From assembly GCF_003287935.1 (NCBI RefSeq), contig NZ_CP030287.1:3686267-3750266 (forward strand): DNA of 64,000 nucleotides. Reading direction: 5' to 3'. A model generated the notes under the pieces. It made no database searches. It saw nothing but the letters and a program-made list of their open reading frames with translations, and was not told the DNA's origin. The stretch comes from Streptomyces sp. ICC1. GTDB taxonomy: Bacteria; Actinomycetota; Actinomycetes; Streptomycetales; Streptomycetaceae. Below are positions 54,661 through 64,000 of this stretch, in pieces. How positions within the stretch are numbered: the first letter of the stretch is position 1; each line of letters begins with the position of its first letter. Both the position numbers and the translations under genes were made by a program.

Positions 54661-56358
54661 CTACGCGGTCAGGCGGGCCAGGGCTTCGGCGAGCGGGAGC
54701 TCCTCGCGGGTGCCCGTGGCGCGGTTCTGGAGCTCGACCACCGACTCCGCCGAGCGGCGGCCCGCCACCAGGATCCAGGGAACGCCGATCAGCTCCGCGT
54801 CCGTGAGCTTCACGCCCGGGGACAGGCCCGGCCGGTCGTCCAGGAGGACGCGCAGGCCCGCCTCCGCCAGGGACGCGGCCGCGGAATCCGCGAGCGCGAG
54901 CGGCACCGCCTTGCCCGCCGCCACCACGTGCACGTCCGCGGGGGCCACGGCCGCGGGCCAGCACAGCCCGCGCCCGTCGGCCGTCTGCTCGGCCAGCGCG
55001 GCCACCGCGCGCGAGACGCCGATGCCGTAGGAGCCCATCGTGACCCGGACCGGCTTGCCCTCCTTGCCGAGGACGTCGAGGCCGAAGGCGTCCGTGTACT
55101 TGCGGCCCAGCTGGAAGATGTGCCCGATCTCGATCGCCCGGTCCAGCCGCAGTCCCGCGCCGCACGAGGGGCAGGGGTCGCCCTCCTCGACGACCACCAC
55201 GTCCAGGTACCGGTCCACCTCGAAGTCCCGCCCGCACACCACGTTCCGGGCGTGCGTGCCGGGCTTGTTGGCCCCCGTCACCCAGGAAGTGCCCGGCGCG
55301 ATACGGGGGTCGGCGAGGTAGGGGACCTTCGCCAGGCCCTGCGGGCCCACGTAGCCCCGTACCAGGTCGGGCCGGTCGGCGAAGTCCTCGGCCGTCACCA
55401 ACTCCACCACCGCCGGGGCCAGATGCTCGCCGAGCTTGCCCAGGTCGACCTCCCGGTCACCCGGTACGCCGACGGCCGTGATCTCACCGTCGACCTTGAC
55501 GAGGAGGTTCTTCAGCGTCGCCGACGCGGGGATGCCGAGGTGCGCCGCCAGGGTCTCGATGGTGGGGGTGTCGGGGGTCGGGACCTCCTCCAGCGGACCG
55601 TGGTCCCCTTCGGCCGGGGTCAGGGCGAAGGTCACGGCTTCCGTGTTCGCCGCGTAGGCGCACGAGGGGCAGTCCACGAAGGTGTCCTCGCCCGCCGCGG
55701 CCGGCGCGAGGAACTCCTCCGACGCCGAGCCGCCCATCGCGCCCGACACCGCCGACACGATCCGGTGGTCGAGGCCGAGCCGCTCGAAGATCCGCTGGTA
55801 GGCCGCGCGGTGGAGGGCGTACGACTCGGCCAGCCCCTCGTCGGTCACGTCGAAGGAGTACGAGTCCTTCATGTGGAACTCGCGGCCGCGCAGGACGCCC
55901 GACCGGGGGCGCGCCTCGTCCCGGTACTTGATCTGGATCTGGTAGAGCATGACCGGCAGGTCCTTGTAGGACGTGCACTGGTCCTTGACCAGCAGGGTGA
56001 AGATCTCCTCGTGCGTGGGGCCGAGCAGGTAGTCCGCGCCCTTGCGGTCCTTGAGCCGGAACAGCAGGTCCCCGTACTCCGACCAGCGCCCGCTGATCTC
56101 GTACGGCTCCTTCGGCAGCAGCGCCGGGAGCAGCACCTCCTGCGCCCCGATCGCGTCCATCTCCTCGCGGACGATGCGCGAGACGTTGTCCAGGACCCGC
56201 TTGCCGAGCGGCAGCCAGCTCCACACCCCGGCGGAGGTGCGCCGGACGTAGCCGGCCCGGACCAGCAGGCGGTGGCTGAGGGTCTCGGCGTCGGCCGGGT
56301 CCTCGCGGAGGGTCTTGGCCATGAGGCGGGACATGCGCTGCACGTGTTGCGTTGACAT
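54661..56358 (-). CDS. proS: Prolyl-tRNA synthetase, bacterial type
   Basis: Charges tRNA-Pro in the cytoplasm; 565 residues, class II synthetase of the long bacterial form. Motif 1 region [21 protein letters not shown], motif 2 [19 protein letters not shown] with [24 protein letters not shown] split over the loop, the INS editing domain (~225-400, with ATLKNLLVK), motif 3 [17 protein letters not shown], and a C-terminal anticodon-binding domain. Complete. Convergent with slipin. Confidence 0.97.
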   Translation of the reverse strand: MSTQHVQRMSRLMAKTLREDPADAETLSHRLLVRAGYVRRTSAGVWSWLPLGKRVLDNVSRIVREEMDAIGAQEVLLPALLPKEPYEISGRWSEYGDLLFRLKDRKGADYLLGPTHEEIFTLLVKDQCTSYKDLPVMLYQIQIKYRDEARPRSGVLRGREFHMKDSYSFDVTDEGLAESYALHRAAYQRIFERLGLDHRIVSAVSGAMGGSASEEFLAPAAAGEDTFVDCPSCAYAANTEAVTFALTPAEGDHGPLEEVPTPDTPTIETLAAHLGIPASATLKNLLVKVDGEITAVGVPGDREVDLGKLGEHLAPAVVELVTAEDFADRPDLVRGYVGPQGLAKVPYLADPRIAPGTSWVTGANKPGTHARNVVCGRDFEVDRYLDVVVVEEGDPCPSCGAGLRLDRAIEIGHIFQLGRKYTDAFGLDVLGKEGKPVRVTMGSYGIGVSRAVAALAEQTADGRGLCWPAAVAPADVHVVAAGKAVPLALADSAAASLAEAGLRVLLDDRPGLSPGVKLTDAELIGVPWILVAGRRSAESVVELQNRATGTREELPLAEALARLTA

Positions 56359-56433
56359 GACGGGAGGCTACCGGGGCGGACCGGGCTCCGAAAAACGGTT
56401 TGGGGCGCTGCCCGGCGGCCGGTCCGCCGCCCG

Positions 56434-57006
56434 TCAGGGCCGGCGCAGGGGCAGCGGGGCGCCCATGACGGCGTACGGGAGGCTCGCGCTCGGGAAGTGG
56501 ACCGGGCGGGCGAGATCGGCGTACCCAAGGGAGCGGTAGAGCCCCCGGGCGGGGCTCTCGACGTCGATCGCCGAGAGGATCGAGCGCGGCTCCTCGGCGG
56601 CGGCGGTGATCGTGGTGATGAGGGCGCGGCCGACGCCGCGGCCCTGGAAGCCGGGGTGGACGTGGAGTTCGGTGATCACGAAGGAGCCGTCGAGCCAGCC
56701 CTCGTGGCCGCCGGCCCGCAGGTAGGGCTCCACGACGCCCGACCACCAGTGCGCGCGGTCGTTGGGCATGCCGTAGACGAACCCGGCGAGCGCCCCGTCC
56801 TCGGTGAAGGCGCCGAGCGCGCGGGCACCGCGGCAGGTCATGTGGCGCTGGACGATGTAGCGCCGGATGCCGACCTCCTCCTCGCTGAGCCCGAAGGCCT
56901 CGGCCTGCACGCGCAGGGCCTCGTCGACCCGGTCGGCGAGGTCGAGGTGCCCGATCCGTAGTCCGGCGGGCCGGGCGGGGTCTTCTCCCCCGGGGGTTGG
57001 CAGCAT
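56434..57006 (-). CDS. GNAT-family N-acetyltransferase
   Basis: A 190-residue acetyl-CoA-dependent transferase. The acetyl-CoA loop is LHVHPGFQGRGVGRALI, with a final strand ARGLYRSLGYADLAR. A long charged helix (VQAEAFGLSEEEVGIRRYI) precedes the core. It lies between the proS and second GNAT genes, as in the S. coelicolor order I remember. Substrate unknown. The ATG has a weak ribosome-binding site. Confidence 0.88.
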   Translation of the reverse strand: MLPTPGGEDPARPAGLRIGHLDLADRVDEALRVQAEAFGLSEEEVGIRRYIVQRHMTCRGARALGAFTEDGALAGFVYGMPNDRAHWWSGVVEPYLRAGGHEGWLDGSFVITELHVHPGFQGRGVGRALITTITAAAEEPRSILSAIDVESPARGLYRSLGYADLARPVHFPSASLPYAVMGAPLPLRRP

Positions 57007-57079
57007 GCGGTGACCTTACTGGGCCTCCCCGGCCTGCGGGTATGCCGCCCGGCGGGCTCGCGGGCCCAGAACGGGACGA

Positions 57080-57925
57080 TCAGAACAGGACGCTCATGAA
57101 CGCGCCGACCTCGCGGAAGCCGACCCGGCGGTAGGACGCGCGCGCGGCGGTGTTGAAGTCGTTCACGTAGAGGCTCACCACGGGGGCCACGTCCCTGAGC
57201 GCGTACGCGACGACGGCCGCCATCCCGGTCTCGGAGTGCCCGCGGCCGCGGAACTCGGGGGCCACCCACACCCCCTGGATCTGGCAGGCGCGGGGGGTGG
57301 CGGCGCCGATCTCGGCCTTGAAGACGACCTTGCCGTCCTCGACGCGGGCGAAGGAGCGGCCGGTGGCGACCAGCTCGGCGACCCGGGCCTGGTAGAGCAG
57401 GCCGCCGTCGCCCGCCATCGGGGAGATGCCGACCTCCTCCGTGAACATGGCCACGCAGGCGGGCATGATCAGGTCCATCTCGTCCTTGCGGATGCGGCGG
57501 ACCTGCGCGTCCGCGGCGACCGCGTCGGACGGCTGCTCGATGATCATGAGCGGCTGGTGGGAGCGGACGTCGCGGGCCGGCCCCCAGCTGGGCTCCAGGA
57601 GCTGCCACAGCAGCCGGGTGGCCGCCGAGGGGCCGACGATGGAGGAGCAGCGGCGGCCGGTGCGGCGGGCGCGGTCGGCGAAGGCGCGGATGGCTTCGGG
57701 GCCGGCGCAGACGGGGACCAGGTTGGCGCCGGCGTAGCAGAGGGAGCGGAGCTCTCCGTCGGCGTACCAGCCCCACATCTCGCCGCCCAGGCGCCACGGA
57801 TCGAGCCCGGCGACCTGGACCCGCGAGGTGACGAAGGCGTTCTCGACCGGCTCGCGTCCGAGGATGTCGAGCGCGGCGTCAAGATCACTGGGCTCTAGGA
57901 CCCGGGTGGTGGTCTGCGTCAACAC
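57080..57925 (-). CDS. GNAT-family N-acetyltransferase with N-terminal DUF4081-like domain
   Basis: A 281-residue protein with two halves: the N-terminal part (LEPSDLDAALDILGREPVEN, then WGWYADGELRSLCYAG) resembles the DUF4081 domain often fused to GNAT in Actinobacteria, and the C-terminal half is a GNAT core with QGVWVAPEFRGRGHSETGM and VSLYVNDFNTAARASYRRVGF. Start at GTG 57925 with GAGG 5 nt upstream, though the next codon TTG is also possible. Separated from ispG by a strong hairpin. Substrate unknown. Confidence 0.88.
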   Translation of the reverse strand: MLTQTTTRVLEPSDLDAALDILGREPVENAFVTSRVQVAGLDPWRLGGEMWGWYADGELRSLCYAGANLVPVCAGPEAIRAFADRARRTGRRCSSIVGPSAATRLLWQLLEPSWGPARDVRSHQPLMIIEQPSDAVAADAQVRRIRKDEMDLIMPACVAMFTEEVGISPMAGDGGLLYQARVAELVATGRSFARVEDGKVVFKAEIGAATPRACQIQGVWVAPEFRGRGHSETGMAAVVAYALRDVAPVVSLYVNDFNTAARASYRRVGFREVGAFMSVLF

Positions 57926-58064
57926 TGGGGCCTCACCATGCAAGTCTGCTGATCTCCGCACTGTACCCGGCGCGGCTCGCGGATGCCGCGCGGCCCCTGT
58001 GCGGCCCCGGCGAGGCCCCTCGGCGGCCCGCCGGGGACCCGGGCGGGCCCGCCCGGGCAAAGCG

Positions 58065-58101
58065 ACGGGCCCGGCGCCGCCTGGGGCGGAGCCGGGCCCG
58101 T
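58065..58101. terminator. Terminator after ispG
   Basis: ACGGGCCCGGC and GCCGGGCCCGT pair, and after one mismatch the stem continues with CCGCC/GGCGG to a 3-nt loop. It lies 25 nt past the ispG stop. Confidence 0.85.
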
Positions 58102-58125
58102 GGGAAAGCCGGGTGGGCCGCAGCA

Positions 58126-59283
58126 CTAGACCCCGATCGCCACCGTCGGCTCGCCCGACATCACGCCGTCCTTCTCCATCTGCTCGGCGATCTTCAGCGC
58201 CTCTTCGATGAGGGTCTCCACGATCTTCGACTCGGGGACGGTCTTGATGACCTCGCCCTTCACGAAGATCTGGCCCTTGCCGTTGCCGGAGGCGACACCG
58301 AGGTCGGCCTCGCGGGCCTCGCCCGGGCCGTTCACGACGCAGCCCATGACGGCGACGCGCAGCGGGACCTCCATGCCCTCCAGGCCGGCCGTGACCTGCT
58401 CGGCCAGCTTGTAGACGTCCACCTGCGCGCGCCCGCACGACGGGCAGGACACGATCTCCAGGCGGCGCGGCTTGAGGTTCAGCGACTCCAGGATCTGGCG
58501 GCCGACCTTGATCTCCTCCACCGGCGGGGCCGACAGCGAGACGCGGATGGTGTCGCCGATGCCCTCGGAGAGCAGCGCGCCGAAGGCGACGGCGGACTTG
58601 ATGGTGCCCTGGAAGGCCGGCCCGGCCTCGGTGACGCCGAGGTGCAGCGGGTACGTGCACTGGGCGGCCAGCTGGCGGTAGGCGTTGACCATGACGACCG
58701 GGTCGTTGTGCTTGACCGAGATCTTGATGTCGCTGAAGCCGTGCTCCTCGAAGAGGGAGGCCTCCCACAGCGCGGACTCGACCAGCGCCTCGGGGGTGGC
58801 CTTGCCGTACTTCTTCAGCAGCCGGGCGTCGAGCGAGCCCGCGTTCACGCCGATCCGGATCGGGGTCCCGGCGTCCTTGGCGGCCCGCGCGATCTCCTTG
58901 ACCTTGTCGTCGAACTGCTTGATGTTGCCCGGGTTCACGCGGACCGCGGCGCAGCCGGCGTCGATCGCGGCGAACACGTACTTCGGCTGGAAGTGGATGT
59001 CGGCGATGACCGGGATGTTCGACTTCTTCGCGATCACGGCGAGCGCGTCGGCGTCGTCCTGCGTCGGGCAGGCCACGCGCACGATGTCGCAGCCGGAGGC
59101 GGTCAGCTCCGCGATCTGCTGGAGCGTGGCGCCGATGTCGGAGGTCCTGGTGGTGGTCATCGACTGCACCGAGATCTGTGCGTCGCCGCCGACGGCCACG
59201 GAACCGACCTGGATCTTGCGGCTGACCCTGCGGTCGGCGAGCTTCGCCGGCACGTCCGGCATTCCGAGAGAGATGGCAGTCAT
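58126..59283 (-). CDS. ispG: 4-hydroxy-3-methylbut-2-enyl-diphosphate synthase
   Basis: Iron-sulfur enzyme of the MEP isoprenoid pathway (also gcpE), cytoplasmic, 385 residues from ATG 59283. Opening [36 protein letters not shown], and the 4Fe-4S Cys in [13 protein letters not shown] and [10 protein letters not shown]. The 13-codon longer start is possible but less typical. Third member, with dxr and the RseP-like gene, of the leftward dxr-rseP-ispG cluster; a double hairpin separates it from rseP. Confidence 0.96.
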   Translation of the reverse strand: MTAISLGMPDVPAKLADRRVSRKIQVGSVAVGGDAQISVQSMTTTRTSDIGATLQQIAELTASGCDIVRVACPTQDDADALAVIAKKSNIPVIADIHFQPKYVFAAIDAGCAAVRVNPGNIKQFDDKVKEIARAAKDAGTPIRIGVNAGSLDARLLKKYGKATPEALVESALWEASLFEEHGFSDIKISVKHNDPVVMVNAYRQLAAQCTYPLHLGVTEAGPAFQGTIKSAVAFGALLSEGIGDTIRVSLSAPPVEEIKVGRQILESLNLKPRRLEIVSCPSCGRAQVDVYKLAEQVTAGLEGMEVPLRVAVMGCVVNGPGEAREADLGVASGNGKGQIFVKGEVIKTVPESKIVETLIEEALKIAEQMEKDGVMSGEPTVAIGV

Positions 59284-59410
59284 CTGCTGTGCAACCCCAA
59301 GGTGTGGATCAAGGTGGGTCAAGGTCCCGAAGTCGGCGGGCTCCAGCCTTCGAGATTACGCCAAGCAGCGCGTGCCCCTCGCATCGCGGGGGGCGTGCCA
59401 CCCGTACGTA

Positions 59411-59474
59411 GGGAGCCGGGCACGAAGCGTGCCCGGCTCCCGACCGGATGAGGTAGGGGGCTCTGCGAGCCCCC
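59411..59474. terminator. Tandem hairpins between rseP-like gene and ispG
   Basis: First: GGGAGCCGGGCACG with its exact complement (59411-59441, loop AAG). Second: GGGGGCTC-TGC-GAGCCCCC (59456-59474). Together they would stop most readthrough from rseP into ispG. Confidence 0.85.
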
Positions 59475-59489
59475 GCGCCGACCGCTCGG

Positions 59490-60791
59490 TCAGGTGATCC
59501 TGATGGGGTTCACCACGTCCGCGGCCAGCACCAGCAGCGTGAAGCAGACGAAGACGGCCGCCACCACGTACGCGGCGGGCATCAGCTTCGCCACGTCGAA
59601 GGGGCCCGGGTCCGCGCGCCGGAAGACCCGCGCGAAGGCGCGCCGCGCCGACTCCCACAGGGCGCCGGCGATGTGCCCGCCGTCCAGGGGCAGCAGGGGC
59701 AGCATGTTGAAGAGGAAGAGGGAGAGGTTGAAGTAGCCGAGGACCCCGAGCATGATCGAGGCCCGCTGCTCCTTGGGGATGTCCAGGGTCGCGATGTCGG
59801 CGCTGATCCGGGCCGCGCCGACGATGCCCATCGGGGAGTCGGCCTCGCGCTCGCCGCCGTTGAACACGGCGTTCCACAGGGCCGGGACCTTGCCCGGGAG
59901 GTTGGCCAGGCCCTCCACGCTGGCCTCGACGACCTCCACGACGTGCTCCGCGGACTGGGTGAAGGTGAGCGGGGCGATCACGGTCTCCGCGCTGACGCCG
60001 AGGTAGCCGGCCGACACGTACTCGTCCTTGAGGTAGCCGCCGCGGCCGTCGGTCTTGGCGACGCGGTTCTCGACGAGGGTCGGGTGGAGCTCGATCCGCT
60101 GGCCGTCGCGCAGGACGGTGAGGGTGGCGGCGCCGATCGTGGTGCGGATGTTCCGCTGGAGGGCGTCCCAGTCCTCGACCGGCTTGCCGTCGAACGCCAC
60201 GATCTTGTCGCCGACCCGCAGGCCCGCGCCCTTGGCCGGGGCCACCGGGTCGCCGTCCTGGCAGACCTTGCGCTTGTCGCTCTGCTTGAGGACGCAGTCG
60301 GTGACCGTCGCGACCTGGGTGGTCGTCTGCTGCACGCCGAAGGTCATCCACACGCCGAAGAAGATCGCCAGCGCCAGGACCAGGTTCATGAACGGTCCCG
60401 CGAACATCACGATCACGCGCTTCCAGGGCTTGCGCGTGTAGAAGAGCCGCGACTCGTCGCCCGGCTGCAGCTCCTCGTACGCCGCCGAGCGCGCGTCCTC
60501 GATCATCGAGCGGAACGGCGACGTCGAGCGGGCGGTGACCTTGCCGTCCTCGCCGGGCGGGAACATCCCGATCATGCGGATGTAGCCGCCCATCGGGATG
60601 GCCTTGAGCCCGTACTCGGTGTCGCCCTTCTTGCGGGACCAGATGGTCCGGCCGAAGCCGACCATGTACTGGGGCACGCGGATGCCGAAGAGCTTGGCCG
60701 TCGAGAGGTGGCCGAGCTCGTGCCAGGCGATGGAGAAGAGCAGCCCGACCACGAAGACGAGCACGCCGATCAGGTTGAGCAGGATGGTCAT
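59490..60791 (-). CDS. RseP-like site-2 zinc metalloprotease
   Basis: Intramembrane M50 protease of 433 residues. The zinc motif HELGH is in the first helix ([14 protein letters not shown]), the second ligand is in [14 protein letters not shown], and a PDZ domain lies between ([19 protein letters not shown]). Four membrane helices. In mycobacteria the homologue (Rip1) cleaves anti-sigma factors. Its ATG overlaps the dxr stop by 4 nt. Start supported by length and family pattern. Confidence 0.93.
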   Translation of the reverse strand: MTILLNLIGVLVFVVGLLFSIAWHELGHLSTAKLFGIRVPQYMVGFGRTIWSRKKGDTEYGLKAIPMGGYIRMIGMFPPGEDGKVTARSTSPFRSMIEDARSAAYEELQPGDESRLFYTRKPWKRVIVMFAGPFMNLVLALAIFFGVWMTFGVQQTTTQVATVTDCVLKQSDKRKVCQDGDPVAPAKGAGLRVGDKIVAFDGKPVEDWDALQRNIRTTIGAATLTVLRDGQRIELHPTLVENRVAKTDGRGGYLKDEYVSAGYLGVSAETVIAPLTFTQSAEHVVEVVEASVEGLANLPGKVPALWNAVFNGGEREADSPMGIVGAARISADIATLDIPKEQRASIMLGVLGYFNLSLFLFNMLPLLPLDGGHIAGALWESARRAFARVFRRADPGPFDVAKLMPAAYVVAAVFVCFTLLVLAADVVNPIRIT

Positions 60792-62041
60792 GCGCGCGCC
60801 TCCACTGCGGCCCGTGCCGCCGTCTCCCGTGCCCGGGCCCGGGCCCAGGTCTCCGCTTCAAGGACGTCCGTGACCGTGAGGGAAGTTCCCGCGGCGGGAG
60901 TCCCGTGTTCGTCGACCACGGCAGAGACCGTATCCATGATTGCTGTGAACGGCAGCCGACCGGCCAGGAAGGCCTCGACGCACTCCTCGTTCGCCGCATT
61001 GAACACGGCGGGCGCGGTACCGCCCAGGGCGCCCACGTGCCGGGCCAGGCCCACCGCCGGGAAGGCCTCGGTGTCCAGCGGGAAGAACTCCCACGTGGAC
61101 GCCTTGGTCCAGTCGAAGGCGGGGGCCGCGTCGGGGATCCGCTGGGGCCAGCCGAGGCCGATCGCGATCGGGCCGCGCATGTCCGGCGGGGTGGCCTGGG
61201 CCAGCGTGGAGCCGTCCGTGAACTCCACCATCGAGTGGACGTATGACTGCGGGTGGACGACGACCTCGATGCGCTCGAAGGGGATGTCGTAGAGCAGGTG
61301 CGCCTCGATGACTTCGAGGCCCTTGTTGACCAGGGTCGCCGAGTTGATGGTGATCACCGGTCCCATGGCCCAGGTCGGGTGGGCGAGGGCGTCCTTGACG
61401 GTGACCGAGGCCAGCTCGGCGCGGGTGCGGCCGCGGAAGGGTCCGCCGGAGGCGGTGACGACGAGCTTCTGCACGTCCGCGCGGGTGCCGGCGGCGAGCG
61501 CCTGGAAGAGCGCCGCGTGCTCGGAGTCGACGGGGATGATCTGGCCGGGCTTCGCGAGGGCCTTGACCAGCGGGCCGCCGACGATCAGCGACTCCTTGTT
61601 GGCGAGGGCCAGGGTCCGGCCGGCCCGCAGCGCGGCGAGGGTGGGTGCGAGGCCGATGGAACCGGTGATGCCGTTGAGCACGGTGTGGCACTCGGAGGCG
61701 GCGAGCTCGGTCGCGGCGTCCGGCCCGGCGAGGATCTCGGGCAGCGGCTCACCGGCGCCGTACTGCGCGTCCAGCGCTTCCTTCAGGGCCGGTACGACGT
61801 CTTCGCGCGCGACGGCCACGGTGTTCACCCGCAGCAGCCTGGCCTGCTCGGCCAGCAGCGCGACCCGGCCGCCCGCGGCGGACAGCGCCGTGACCCGGAA
61901 CCGGTCCGGGTTGCGCAGGGCCAGGTCGATGGCCTGGGTCCCGATGGAACCGGTGGAGCCGAGGATGACGATGTCCCGGCGGCCGGCCGCGGGGTCGAAG
62001 AGGAGGTGCGGATCGGCGAGGGGGGCTGGACGGTCGCTCAT
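60788..62041 (-). CDS. dxr: 1-deoxy-D-xylulose-5-phosphate reductoisomerase
   Basis: Second enzyme of the MEP isoprenoid pathway, cytoplasmic, 417 residues. NADPH site [27 protein letters not shown], the metal/substrate motif [21 protein letters not shown], and [20 protein letters not shown] 62041; a much longer frame upstream overlaps the next gene in another phase and is rejected. Translationally coupled to the RseP-like protease. Confidence 0.96.
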   Translation of the reverse strand: MSDRPAPLADPHLLFDPAAGRRDIVILGSTGSIGTQAIDLALRNPDRFRVTALSAAGGRVALLAEQARLLRVNTVAVAREDVVPALKEALDAQYGAGEPLPEILAGPDAATELAASECHTVLNGITGSIGLAPTLAALRAGRTLALANKESLIVGGPLVKALAKPGQIIPVDSEHAALFQALAAGTRADVQKLVVTASGGPFRGRTRAELASVTVKDALAHPTWAMGPVITINSATLVNKGLEVIEAHLLYDIPFERIEVVVHPQSYVHSMVEFTDGSTLAQATPPDMRGPIAIGLGWPQRIPDAAPAFDWTKASTWEFFPLDTEAFPAVGLARHVGALGGTAPAVFNAANEECVEAFLAGRLPFTAIMDTVSAVVDEHGTPAAGTSLTVTDVLEAETWARARARETAARAAVEARA

Positions 62042-62061
62042 GCACCCATTGTTGCCGCAAC

Positions 62062-63396
62062 TCAGGGGCGATTGGACACGGAACCCCCTTCGGTGATCCG
62101 CAGGAGGAGGTGCGGGAGCGTTCCCGCGAAGTCCGGCAGCGTACTGGCGGCCCGCCACCAGGCGTCCGGGTCCTCGCCGAGGGCCACGGCGAACAGCCGG
62201 TCGGCCTCTGCGCGGGCGGCGAGCACGGCCTCGGGCCGGTCGTAGCGGTCGGGGTGGTCCACGACGCCCAGCCAGTGGTCCTCGTCCAGGGCCCAGACGG
62301 CCGGGAGCTTGTGGCGGATCACGTCGACGCCGGTGAGCAGCCGGCGGTCCAGGCAGTCGCGGACCCACCGGACGTCCTCCTCGACGGTCTCCATCGGTAC
62401 GGCGAGGCTGGCCAGGGCGAGCTCGCGCTCCACTCCCCCGGCGGGCCGCGGGGACGCCGGGGCGAGCCGGGCCACGGCCCGGTCCAGGCCGGGCAGGGGC
62501 GGCCCGTCCGGGGGCGCGGACAGGGTGCCGGCGGCGGTCCGGGAGGCGAGTTCGGTGAGCGGTCCGGGGAAGGTGTGGGCGTGGCGCAGCAGTTCGGCCC
62601 ACAGGCGGGGGTCGTCCCCCAGCGGGGCCAGGGCGCGCCGCAGGGCCGTGTGCATCCCGGCCAGCTCGGTGAGGTTCCAGCGCAGTCCGCGGGTCGCGGG
62701 CAGGTCGGCGAGGAGCAGCGCGAGGCCGGCGGGGCGGACGTCGTCCACGAGCTCGGCCTGGGTGACCAGGCCCATCCGGACGGCGCGGACGGCGGGGCGG
62801 TACCAGGAGCGGCCGTACGAGCGGGCCGTGCGCAGGTCGAGCAGGCCCCGGGCGGCTCTGGGGGGCAGGCCGCCGCGGAGCAGCAGGGCCTCGGCCGAGC
62901 CGGGCGGGAGCGGTTCGCGGGCGTGCGCGAACCAGAGCAGCTCCGGGTCCGCCTCGTGCGGGAGCGCGAGGACGTCGAGGGGGATCCGCGGCCGGTGCGT
63001 GCCGTGCCGGCGCAGCAACAGGAGCAGCTCGTCCGAGGTCAGGGGTGCCGGGTCCGGGGCCGGTGCGGCGCGCGGGTCCCGGCCCAGTTCGGCGCGCAGG
63101 ACGGGCAGCAGGGCGGGCGGGGTCCGGCGGGCGGCGTACCGCACCGGTCCGGGCAGGCCGGGCAGCGGGCGGCCCAGCACGTGGGGGTTGCGGGCCACCG
63201 ACCGGCGGTCCTGGTCGCTGCCGTCGCGGAGCAGGAGGCTGACCGCGGAGGCGGGCAGCCGCTCGTCCCGGGTGAGGTGGGTGCGGGTGGCGGGGTCGAC
63301 GCGCCCGATCAGGTTCGCCGCGATGTGCTCCGGTGCGTGGCGCAGTACGAGCGCCACGCACCAGGCGAGCCGCCTGCTGTCCCTGTGCTGGTCCAT
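62062..63396 (-). CDS. Conserved hypothetical protein, Leu/Ala/Arg-rich helical
   Basis: A 444-residue soluble protein ending 20 nt before dxr, in the same direction. Rich in short amphipathic helices, with repeated patterns like LPASAVSLLLRDGSDQDRR and LADLPATRGLRWNLTELAGM, so possibly HEAT- or leucine-repeat-like; no enzyme motif is visible. It ends with DPDAWWRAASTLPDFAG and LPHLLLRITEGG. I prefer ATG 63396 (start MDQHRDSRRLAW) over the upstream start. It occupies the same place upstream of dxr in other Streptomyces as I recall. Function unknown. Confidence 0.75.
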   Translation of the reverse strand: MDQHRDSRRLAWCVALVLRHAPEHIAANLIGRVDPATRTHLTRDERLPASAVSLLLRDGSDQDRRSVARNPHVLGRPLPGLPGPVRYAARRTPPALLPVLRAELGRDPRAAPAPDPAPLTSDELLLLLRRHGTHRPRIPLDVLALPHEADPELLWFAHAREPLPPGSAEALLLRGGLPPRAARGLLDLRTARSYGRSWYRPAVRAVRMGLVTQAELVDDVRPAGLALLLADLPATRGLRWNLTELAGMHTALRRALAPLGDDPRLWAELLRHAHTFPGPLTELASRTAAGTLSAPPDGPPLPGLDRAVARLAPASPRPAGGVERELALASLAVPMETVEEDVRWVRDCLDRRLLTGVDVIRHKLPAVWALDEDHWLGVVDHPDRYDRPEAVLAARAEADRLFAVALGEDPDAWWRAASTLPDFAGTLPHLLLRITEGGSVSNRP

Positions 63397-63484
63397 CGCC
63401 CCGTTCCTCGCCGTGTCCGCAGCCTGCCGTCCGGGCCGGTCACCAGAGTCGTACATCCGCCCGGCGTCCGGCGATCATCGCAGG

Positions 63485-64000
63485 TCAGCGCAGTGGTCGG
63501 TGCACGTTCTTCCGCGTCGAGGGGCCGGGAGAGGCATCGGCGATCCACGGGCCGTCGCCGGACGGGTCGAGGATGCCCTCCTCCAGCCAGGTGTAAGTGC
63601 CGGACAGGACGCCGGCGACCACCTTGCGGTCGAGGTCGTCGGTGTTGGCCCAGAGCCGGCCGAAGAGCTCCTCCACGCGCAGCCGGGACTGCCGGCAGAA
63701 GGCGTCGGCGAGCTGGTAGGCCTCGCGGCCGTGGTCGCCGGTGGCCCGCAGGTGCTCGGCGCGCACGCAGGCCGCGCTCATCGCGAAGAGCTCGGCGCCG
63801 ATGTCGACGATCCGGCCGAGGAACCCCTGCTTGGTCTCCATCCGGCCCTGCCAGCGGGACATGGCGTAGAAGGTCGAACGGGCGAGTTTGCGCGAGCCCC
63901 GCTCGACGTAGCGCAGGTGGGTGGCGAGGTCGGGGTGGCCGTCGGGGTGGAAGGCCTTGTAGGTGCCGGGGACCTGGCCGGCTCCGGCGGCGAGCCGGGG
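63485..64000 (-). CDS. Acyl-CoA dehydrogenase family protein, C-terminal part
   Basis: Only the C-terminal 171 residues fall inside the window; the gene continues past the right edge. The visible part is the helical C-terminal domain of a long FadE-type acyl-CoA dehydrogenase: THLRYVERGSRKLARSTFY, then MSRWQGRMETKQGFLGRI, ELFAMSAACVRAEHLRA and RLWANTDDLDRKV. The active-site base would lie outside. Expected to carry FAD and act in fatty-acid beta-oxidation. Frame is open to base 64000. Confidence 0.82.
   Translation of the reverse strand, partial: PRLAAGAGQVPGTYKAFHPDGHPDLATHLRYVERGSRKLARSTFYAMSRWQGRMETKQGFLGRIVDIGAELFAMSAACVRAEHLRATGDHGREAYQLADAFCRQSRLRVEELFGRLWANTDDLDRKVVAGVLSGTYTWLEEGILDPSGDGPWIADASPGPSTRKNVHRPLR

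Overview
The window looks like a Streptomyces chromosome. Base composition is very GC-rich. Genes carry strong third-position GC bias and many GTG/TTG starts. The gene set is typical of the genus: mycothiol synthase, the GlgE/TreS/maltokinase pathway, DUF397 and Scr1-type HTH pairs, a Tat-exported PI-PLC, and PHO-box-like 11-nt repeats. I see no rRNA, tRNA, CRISPR array or intact transposase.

Layout. 1-18.3 kb is a conserved phosphate block: a cell-wall hydrolase, a PAP2 phosphatase, small membrane proteins, a lipoprotein, CsoR, the DUF47-Pit transporter pair, pstSCAB, CHAD-ppk, mycothiol synthase and a secreted 5'-nucleotidase. Candidate PhoP boxes lie before pstS, ppk and the lipoprotein. 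18.3-25.4 kb holds a DUF397/HTH pair, a hydrolase/TetR pair, a PI-PLC, and an MprAB-like two-component system beside a PepD/HtrA-like protease. 25.4-29.2 kb is an accessory region. A leftward operon (77-aa protein, CPEC mini-protein, GRDP-like protein, zinc-knuckle protein) faces a rightward one (small ORF broken by TGA, DUF6879, Scr1-type HTH), followed by a frameshifted HAD hydrolase. 29.2-43.6 kb encodes secreted and envelope functions: a lipoprotein, a 924-aa adhesin-like protein, GDP-fucose synthesis with an exopolysaccharide-initiating transferase, an M4 protease, a PfaD-like oxidoreductase, a charged secreted protein, and an MFS/Lrp pair truncated head to head. 43.8-52.1 kb is the glycogen/maltose-1-phosphate pathway (glgP, glgE, treS, maltokinase), with a MITE at the glgP stop codon. 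52.3-64 kb is a housekeeping block: DUF4439, APH-like kinase, slipin, proS, two GNATs, ispG, rseP-like protease, dxr, a hypothetical protein, and an acyl-CoA dehydrogenase cut by the window edge.

Oddities. Several joins look unnatural. A 13-base match to the Tn5/Nextera mosaic end lies exactly where a zinc-knuckle N-terminus runs into the PepD-like protease (25358-25370). At 42971 an MFS gene and its divergent Lrp regulator have both lost their 5' parts. At about 52.1-52.3 kb the maltokinase loses its stop codon and runs through a foreign-looking scrap into a DUF4439 gene that lacks a start codon. From memory of S. coelicolor gene order, the left part, the glg block and the proS-dxr block are normally far apart. 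The window is therefore either truly rearranged or a chimeric assembly. The most system-like unfamiliar locus is the divergent accessory regulon at 25.6-28.3 kb.
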